NCBI RefSeq assembly: GCF_932276165.1
Contig: NC_063987.1
Span: 9,176,001-9,240,000 of the forward strand
DNA: 64,000 nucleotides
Source: Plutella xylostella
Lineage: Eukaryota; Arthropoda; Insecta; Lepidoptera; Plutellidae
Reading direction: 5' to 3'
The position numbers and the translations under genes were made by a program. Shown here piece by piece: positions 58,701 to 64,000 of this stretch (its first letter is position 1; each line of letters opens with the position of its first letter). The notes beneath the pieces are model-generated. The model was not told the DNA's origin and did no database searches. It was given only the letters and a program-made list of their open reading frames with translations.

Positions 58701-61700
58701 AGGATTATGGTAGAAAGAGACAAGATTTCTGCATCTGCTTCGATTTTAAACAGCAGCTGTGATAATCTCCAAATTCGTATCACTTAGCTTCGCCAGATTC
58801 ATTTGCACCCTCTTTATAAGGCCACCCACTAATCATGTTTTGCCCATCCCACTCCCCAGCCGCCGCTGCCGCGCTGCCCAGGCTACTGTCTGCTTACTAT
58901 CTATAAGGGTCCCACCCTGCCCTGGTTGAGTTGTTACACTCAGCGCATTGAGGCTTATTGTTGACTCTACATCCTGTGATTTCTAAAGAATTCCTCATCG
59001 TCTGATATATTTTATCTACCTGTACTAATCAAGATTCTTCCATTACTTCCGCAGCCGCCGCTCCCCCGCTGCCCCGGCTACTGTCTGCTCAACATCATGG
59101 CGGCGTTCTGCGAGCGGCCGGCCGTGCTGCTGTCGCACACGCACTGCAAGCTCAGCGGCTCCGTGTGCTGTGACAACACCAGGTATGAGGACAGGGATAG
59201 CGGGCATTATATTATTGACAGACGAAAATTCAGGGACGTCATAAAGAGAAGCGAAATTTGGGAAACACTGCTCCAACCGACCTAACCATGACTTCATTAG
59301 AATAACCCTATAGCGACTTTTCAAGCTATTTTGAGCAGAACGAAGACATAGGATAGGTAATCCTCATCATCAGCCAATTGTTGTCCATCGCTGCTTCTCC
59401 AGGCGCGCCAGGACATTCTGACCTCGATCTTCCACATCCACCTGTGACGTACTACCACTCACTTTTCGACCATGGCTGAGGAATGGCTAGATAAAGGGAT
59501 AGGGATTGAGTTCTGTAACTATGTTCATTCAAACGTGTGTATAAGGGATCTCCTTAGCAGGCTTCACTTCTATATTCACAAAATAATCCCACAACTTTAC
59601 TCTCTACTCCGCAGGGTGCAACGCCGTACGACCCCGCGCCCCACGACGACCCCGCGTCCCACCACGCCGGCGCCCACCAGCCCCGCGCCCGCAGACCCGC
59701 GTCCCGACTGTCCCGGCTCCTGTATCGTGTCGCTGCTGTCTTTCACTTGCTTCCGTGAGTAACTTAACCTTAACTTAACCAGTAAACCAGACACAATTGG
59801 AATTGTGTTGTGTTGAAAGGTTCCGCGCTTAGGCGTACCAAAGGCTCATGGTATGGTTAAGAATCTAAAGAAGAATAGAAGCTCGATGTCTCTAATTGAG
59901 AATCACCTAATAAACTAATGGAAACCTTCGAGCATTGATAATGTTGGTGTCTGGACAATTTGACTTCCAATTAGTGTCACCTATTGAAGGCGAAGGCTTG
60001 TAGAACCTCAATGCGTCAATGCCTTCCTCATCTATCGCCTATCACCCCTATATCGTCGGTCTAGCTGACCAGAACACATCTCACTTGCCCGCTATACGCT
60101 TGCTCGCTCTTGAGTCGTGCTCGTGGTCTTCACTCAAGAACTCATTTACACCACCGGTCATCGTATCCTAATACAGAAGCCTAACCATGATAAACACCCA
60201 ACTGTTCCCCCTTCCACAGGCAACGCCGAAATGACGGACGTGTTCAAGTGCAAAAAAGCCGGCACCCAGTGCTGCGCACCCAAGTCCCGCATCCAGGAGG
60301 CGCTGGGAGTGAGACCCGACGCGCGCAACGACACCGCCGCGCTCAGCACCGCCGGCTACGCGCAGTATACCACGCCAGTGCCGCATACCACGCCAGGGGA
60401 TTATAGTGAGTGGTATCTTTTAATATGAGCTAAGCGAAGCGCACGGGTCACTTTCTGCTGTCAGCCGACTCGCCAGCTAAGTAAAAGTAGGGCTTGCAGG
60501 GATTTAGGGCTGGTAAAGTTAGACACTCGGCTCTAGCAGAGACAATGGTCAGTGGTATATTTTAATACGAGCTAAGCGAAGCGCAAGTGCCCTACCTACG
60601 GTCAGCCGACTCGCCAGCTAAGTAAAATTGTAGGGATTTAGGGCTGGTAAGGTTAGACACTCAGCCCTACCAGAGTCTATCCCACTTCTGATTCCCGACG
60701 CCCAAGTCGCGCATCCAGGAGGCGCTGGGCGTGCGCCCCGAGCAGCGCAACGACACCGCCGCGCTCAGCACCGCCGGCTACGCGCAGTATACCACGCCAG
60801 TACCGCATACCACGCCAGGAGATTATACAATACAATACAATACAATACAATACAATACAATACAATACAATACAATAATCTTTATTTGCACACCATAAAA
60901 AAACTTAAATCTAACTTAAATAACAGAGATGCACAAATGGCGGTCTTATCGCTAAAAGCGATCTCTTCCAGACAACCGTTGTAAGAAAAGAACTAAACAT
61001 AGAAAAGGGCATTTACAAGGTGTATTTACAAATAATATTTTAAAAAGAAAAATACATATCCAAATAACATTGATACTTACTAACTATTATTAATTAAATA
61101 CTCATATAAATACATAAATAAATAAATATATAATATATATATATATATTATATACATATATAGTATGGATAAATATACAATATACCTATATCAGCTCAAA
61201 GTACGCTTAATACAACAAAAAATATATTAGATAAATAGAATTTAACATAGATTAATAAAATAATATAACTATTTATTCTTGAAGATAATGGTTTTTTACC
61301 ATGCGTTTGAAAGATGCAGGTGATGGGGCTTGCCTTATGTTCAAGGGGAGAGCGTTCCAAAGATGGATGGCTTGGACAGTAAAAGAGTTTGAGTAAAAAC
61401 TGGTTGTATGGGACGGAATATTTATTCGCAGGTTTTCATTGGAACGCAGATTTCTATTGTGAGTCGTGAAACGAAACTCAAAACGTTCCTTAAGATATGC
61501 AGGTGAAGATGGGTTAAACAGTATCGAATAAAGCAGAGAGAGAATATGGGTATTCCGGCGAAGGCGAATAGGGAGCCACTTGAGTTTGCGACGAAATTCA
61601 GAAACATGGTCATATTTGCGCAAACCATATATGAACCGAATGCAGAAGTTTTGTAGTCTCTCAAGTTTATTGAGTTGCTCCTCGGTTAAATCAATATAGC

Positions 61701-64000
61701 AACTGTCGGCATAATCAAGAATAGGGAGAAGGAGAGATTGTGCGTGGTGTCTTTATGCGATTATAGTGAGTGGTGTCTTTTAATACGAGCTAAGCGAAGC
61801 GCACGGGGACTATTTACCGTCAGCCGACTCATCAGGGATTTAGGGCTGGTAAGGTTAGACACTCGGCCCTACAAGACACCCTATCCCACTTCTGTTTCTG
61901 GGGCCCAAGTCGTGGAACGATACCTCCGCCGGCTACGCGCAGTATACGACCCCTGTGCCGCATACGACGCCTGGCGGGGACTATAGTGAGTGGATTATAG
62001 TCAAATTTACGAAACCAGTTATGTATCTAGTTTCACAAACACACACACATCCACAATCCACTGTAGTCACGGTCGTGTTGGAGGTATTTACTGAAAGTAG
62101 TAGATAACAGTATGATGAACGAAAAAGAGTAGTAGGTATATGGCTTGCCCTTGCCCTTATTTAATGTACCTGTTTGTTGTGTTGATAAGACGTGGTTTAA
62201 AAGAGTTTTATTATAAAGTTAGGTATTAAGATTATGCATCTTTACTAATTCTATGTAATATCTGTTTCAGCTCCGTACGACCCTCCAAACTACGCATCTA
62301 CGATGAGGATACCGGAGAAATACAACAAATACGTCTGCGGAGTTAAAGGTGACCACTTATATTCAAATATCAATTGCCTACTTATCTAGTGCTATGCCTG
62401 GAGATGATAAATATGTCGGAGTTTTTAGCTTAGTGATGACTGTGTTTACCTATATTGCACAAAAACAATTCAGCAAAAGCTGCTCTTCCCAACGAACGCC
62501 TTAGCATTAGCCTTCAACTGAAACACACTGTGCAGCTGTCGTAAGAACCACCATCGACACATTTCAATAAAATAATGCTTTTAGCAACTAACTATTTACT
62601 TATAGGTACCTACGAAGAAAAAATGGCAGCTGAACCAACTAATTAGAACTGGGGAATTAAGCATAGTCCCCTAAGGCGCCATCTGTAAGTAACTTTTAGT
62701 TTTTCTCTCCATTACTAACTTCATCCCCTCCCCAGGCACGTCATCCCGCGGCGCGCGAGTGATGGGCGGCGCGGACGGCGCGCGCGGCGAGTGGTGCTGG
62801 CAGGTGGCGCTCATCAACTCACTGAACCAGTACCTGTGCGGAGCTGCGCTGATAGGCACCCAGTGGGTGTTGACCGCTGCGCACTGTGTTACTAAGTGAG
62901 TGATCGTCACTATCATCTTCGGCCTAAGTCCTCAAGGGTGCACGAATGAAGCCTCCTAATGTGAAGGATCACTGGTACCTTATTTACGTCCGACGCACCC
63001 TTGGAAGACAGCGATGCTTATTACATTTGATCTGACATCCTTACACCAGCGTGACAAACCCTCTTCTAGCTCTAGTATTTGTCGCCGACCTGTTCAATAA
63101 AGAAAATAAATATGCGATTGCGCTGATTAGGCACCCATTCCTAACAAAGTCTTTATGAATCATGTTGGGGTCACCAGTGCGGAGATGCTAAGATGTTGGC
63201 TCATCCCCAATGAAAAGAGTCCTCTGACTTGGAGGTTGCGCGCCATGATGGGGCTTTAACGACACCTTCTCAATGTCTTAATTTATTTCCATCCCTTACA
63301 AAAACACACTCAATCACCCATTAAAACCTAATCTCTCCCCCCATTCTTCCAGCATCGTCCGTTCAGGCGACGCGATCTACGTCCGCGTCGGCGACCACGA
63401 CCTGACGCGCAAGTACGGCTCCCCCGGCGCGCAGACGCTGCGGGTCGCCACCACCTACATACACCACAACCATAACAGCCAGACGCTGGATAACGATATT
63501 GCGTTGTTGAAGCTGCATGGGAAGGCTGAGCTGAAAGAAGGTTTGTGGTTTTGGTTGTAGTTTTATTATTAGAGTTGAGTATTCCTGTGTACTGTACTGT
63601 GTCTAAGCGATATCTTAGATTGGATGAAGAGGTGCCAGATTCTGCTAGATTTAATTGACAAGCCTACAGCTTACAATCAGCAGACGTTGGATCATAAAAT
63701 AGGGCATTTATCCATACTCCATACAATCTGTAGCTGAAACTGAAATAAATATAGGCCTATCTACAGGATACATACAAAACCCTGTATAGTAGACCACTGT
63801 CAATACATTACATACTTTCATTTCAATTTGAAAAGAGTTCCTATATTATAAAGCTCTACCTCAGCGCACACAATCCTCCAACCCTACCGCGTATTCTAGA
63901 ACATTCCTCTCTGCTTCCAGGAGTCTGCCTGGTGTGTCTGCCGGCGCGCGGGGTGTCCCACGCCGCCGGCAAGCGATGCACCGTCACCGGGTACGGGTAC
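43744..64000 (+). CDS. mas: masquerade-like serine protease homologue, 5' part (12 exons seen, runs off the window)
   Basis: Exons: 43744-43843, 56003-56152, 57047-57184, 57692-57873, 58362-58565, 59055-59182, 59615-59754, 60220-60405, 62271-62348, 62736-62895, 63353-63540 and 63921-64000+. All phases agree, giving 578 codons. A signal peptide (ALLLLAFLSPRACQ) starts it. Five clip-like cysteine knots follow (CPGVC, CPGVC, CRGDC, CPGYC, CPGSC...CC), separated by Thr/Pro-rich linkers. The trypsin-like domain follows: activation region ARVMGG, H485 in LTAAHC and D537 in DNDIALL. The catalytic-serine region lies beyond the window; in Drosophila Masquerade that serine is glycine, so the protein is an inactive homologue acting in cell adhesion and axon/muscle attachment, with arthropod relatives in immunity. 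Secreted. Several exon pieces are duplicated within introns. Confidence 0.92.
46610..46730 (-). mobile_element. CT microsatellite joined to an RTE-type tail
   Basis: About ten CT units are followed by GTAGTCCACTGTTGGACATA and GGCCTCTCC, the reversed 3' end of lepidopteran RTE-like repeats. Confidence 0.5.
47253..47510. mobile_element. Foldback MITE with long inverted repeats, TA target duplication
   Basis: AGGGTGTTGCAAAAAGGGTA then TACTAAGCCGA at the left is matched inverted at the right. The match resumes deeper as AAGCCCGAAACTGAAATCAG, so most of the 258 bp folds back on itself. TA flanks both ends. Confidence 0.8.
47974..48790. mobile_element. Foldback DNA element with repeated CCCAAGGTAC motifs (817 bp)
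   Basis: Ends GGGTAACGTAACGTACC and inverse GGTACGTTACGTTACCC are perfect over 17 bp, flanked by TA. A TCCCAAGGTAC-like motif occurs at least seven times inside, in both orientations. An inner inverted repeat (ACTATGGAAAATGCAAAC, then ATATAAGGCGTTA reversed) forms a second hairpin. No transposase frame. Confidence 0.8.
50640..50782. mobile_element. Palindromic MITE, family copy 2
   Basis: TAGTGCCACAAACTTATCTG with TTCCGGTGAGAGCGAACTAA is mirrored almost perfectly over about 55 nt per arm, flanked by TA. It is a shorter relative of the element at 22874-23086. Confidence 0.85.
52128..53617. mobile_element. hAT-type DNA transposon, non-autonomous, 1490 bp
   Basis: Terminal inverted repeat CAGTGTTTTTCAACC at the left and GGTTGAAAAACACTG at the right, flanked by a perfect 8-bp duplication ATCTAGAG (52120-52127 and 53618-53625). 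Sub-terminal GGGGGGTCGCG repeats lie at both ends. An 8-bp duplication is the hAT hallmark. There is no hAT transposase; the interior carries a reverse transcriptase fragment. The end sequence resembles the SPIN/Charlie group as I remember it. Confidence 0.9.
52330..53260 (+). pseudogene. RTE-type reverse transcriptase fragment inside the hAT element
   Basis: The frame at 52430-52924 reads AFNSIETWATLEALQRLQID, an INGEYTSHLRFADD box and GMNLDKTKVM, all typical of RTE-clade ORF2. About 50 residues between LYDAA and INGEY are missing, removing part of the palm. A frameshift near 52900 moves the reading to VLPVMMYGAETWAL at 52896-53099. Dead as an enzyme. Confidence 0.8.
54228..54285 (+). repeat. 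Interspersed repeat pair member
   Basis: CTACTGGTGAAGGTCGGCAA then TCATCCTGCTTATTTTCG resembles TATCGGAGGTCGGCAATCAT and CTGGCTTATTCTTTCC at 55377-55440. Family unknown to me. Confidence 0.4.
55161..55254 (+). repeat. 19-bp tandem repeat, about 5 copies
   Basis: The unit AATCACTGATGTCAAGTGT repeats with increasing divergence to the right. Non-coding, in masquerade intron 1. Confidence 0.85.
55377..55440 (+). repeat. Interspersed repeat pair member
   Basis: Related to the block at 54228-54285 (GGTCGGCAATCAT core). Confidence 0.4.
55640..56002 (+). repeat. Tandem array of acceptor-like units before masquerade exon 2
   Basis: Six or seven blocks repeat the order CTAAC branch site, pyrimidine tract, CAG and exon-start-like GTCTACTAGACAC. 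The nearest decoy (AG at 55959-55960) lies 42 nt upstream of the real AG (56001-56002) and stays open in frame, so its use would insert 14 residues (LLDTPKHQTLFPAG). More distant units break the frame. Confidence 0.7.
56815..56960. mobile_element. Small repeat element, family copy 2
   Basis: AAGCGTCTACCTATCATACG and GTGAATTTCTATACAATG match the copy at 36109-36267 in order. It lies shortly before masquerade exon 3. Confidence 0.5.
58860..58964 (+). pseudogene. Exon-6-like duplicate in masquerade with in-frame stop
   Basis: After a good acceptor (CCCCAG|CCG) the frame reads PPLPRCPGYCLLTIYKGPTL and 14 more residues, then TGA. The start is nearly the same as true exon 6 (PPLPRCPGYCLLNIMAAF). 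The rest has diverged but keeps cysteine spacing. No donor is seen before the stop. Splicing from exon 5 (phase 0) is possible and would end the protein after 292 residues, without the protease domain. Either a dead duplicate or an alternative last exon; no AATAAA follows closely. Confidence 0.6.
59370..59455 (-). mobile_element. RTE-type repeat fragment
   Basis: CATCAGCCAATTGTTGTCCA then CGCGCCAGGACATTCTGACC resembles a reversed lepidopteran RTE 3' region, in masquerade intron 6. Confidence 0.4.
60406..61984 (+). repeat. Tandem duplications of masquerade exon 8 and its following intron
   Basis: The intron start (GAGCTAAGCGAAGCGCA, then GTCAGCCGACTCGCCAGC) occurs near 60428, 60569 and 61788. 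The exon-8 end (CGCGCAGTATACCACGCCAG) occurs in exon 8 itself, at 60699-60827 and, shortened, at 61899-61981. Copy 2 lacks the cysteine part and is split by a LINE. Copy 3 has an internal deletion but keeps ACTATA|GTGAGT as donor. Confidence 0.85.
60828..61758 (-). mobile_element. 5'-truncated non-LTR retrotransposon in duplicated masquerade exon 8
   Basis: Minus-strand frame reads LDYADSCYIDLTEEQLNKLE and LRKYDHVSEFRRKLKWLPI, ending FTVQAIHLWNALPLNIRQ, a common C-terminus of jockey/CR1-type ORF2. The 3' tail is about ten units of CAATA (plus-strand sense). A perfect GATTATA duplication flanks it (60821-60827 and 61759-61765). Confidence 0.9.

Overview
The window is lepidopteran-type genomic DNA. 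It is AT-rich with frequent TAGGTACCTACC-like runs, has short GC-rich exons split by long introns, and is crowded with tRNA-derived SINEs, LINE tails and small inverted-repeat transposons. No bacterial operons, CRISPR arrays or rRNA genes were seen. Gene models were built by hand from open frames, GT-AG borders and phase agreement; family names rest on recognised motifs, not on a database search.

Layout: (1) 1-5736 is non-coding, probably intron of a minus-strand gene whose first coding exon is at 5737-5863 and whose identity is unknown. (2) 9545-17396 holds three plus-strand tandem paralogues of the C19orf12 family; the third has lost the glycine-zipper membrane hairpin. (3) 19451-30871, minus strand, is a complete eight-exon EF-hand nicotinamidase gene (Naam type). 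It carries decayed exon duplicates and tandem arrays built on splice signals. (4) 31646-38065, plus strand, is a five-exon CHTOP (chromatin target of PRMT1) homologue, divergent from Naam across a 774-bp shared promoter region. Its introns contain an apparently intact mariner transposon, a truncated non-LTR element and nested MITEs. (5) 43744-64000, plus strand, is the 5' part of a masquerade (mas) serine-protease homologue with five clip-like cysteine domains. It has a 12-kb first intron and runs off the window before the catalytic-serine region.

The genes are not a pathway: NAD salvage (Naam), mRNA export and chromatin (CHTOP), a lipid/mitochondria-associated family (C19orf12) and extracellular adhesion or protease regulation (mas) simply neighbour each other. 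The most unusual signal is repeated local tandem duplication that copies splice borders or exon pieces in Naam and mas. Examples are 13 decoy donors after one exon, several decoy acceptors before another, three exon copies at an exact 179-bp spacing, and an exon segment in three copies with a LINE inserted in one. Notable mobile elements are the mariner with an intact D,D34D transposase, and a hAT element with a perfect 8-bp target duplication that carries a damaged RTE-type reverse transcriptase fragment.
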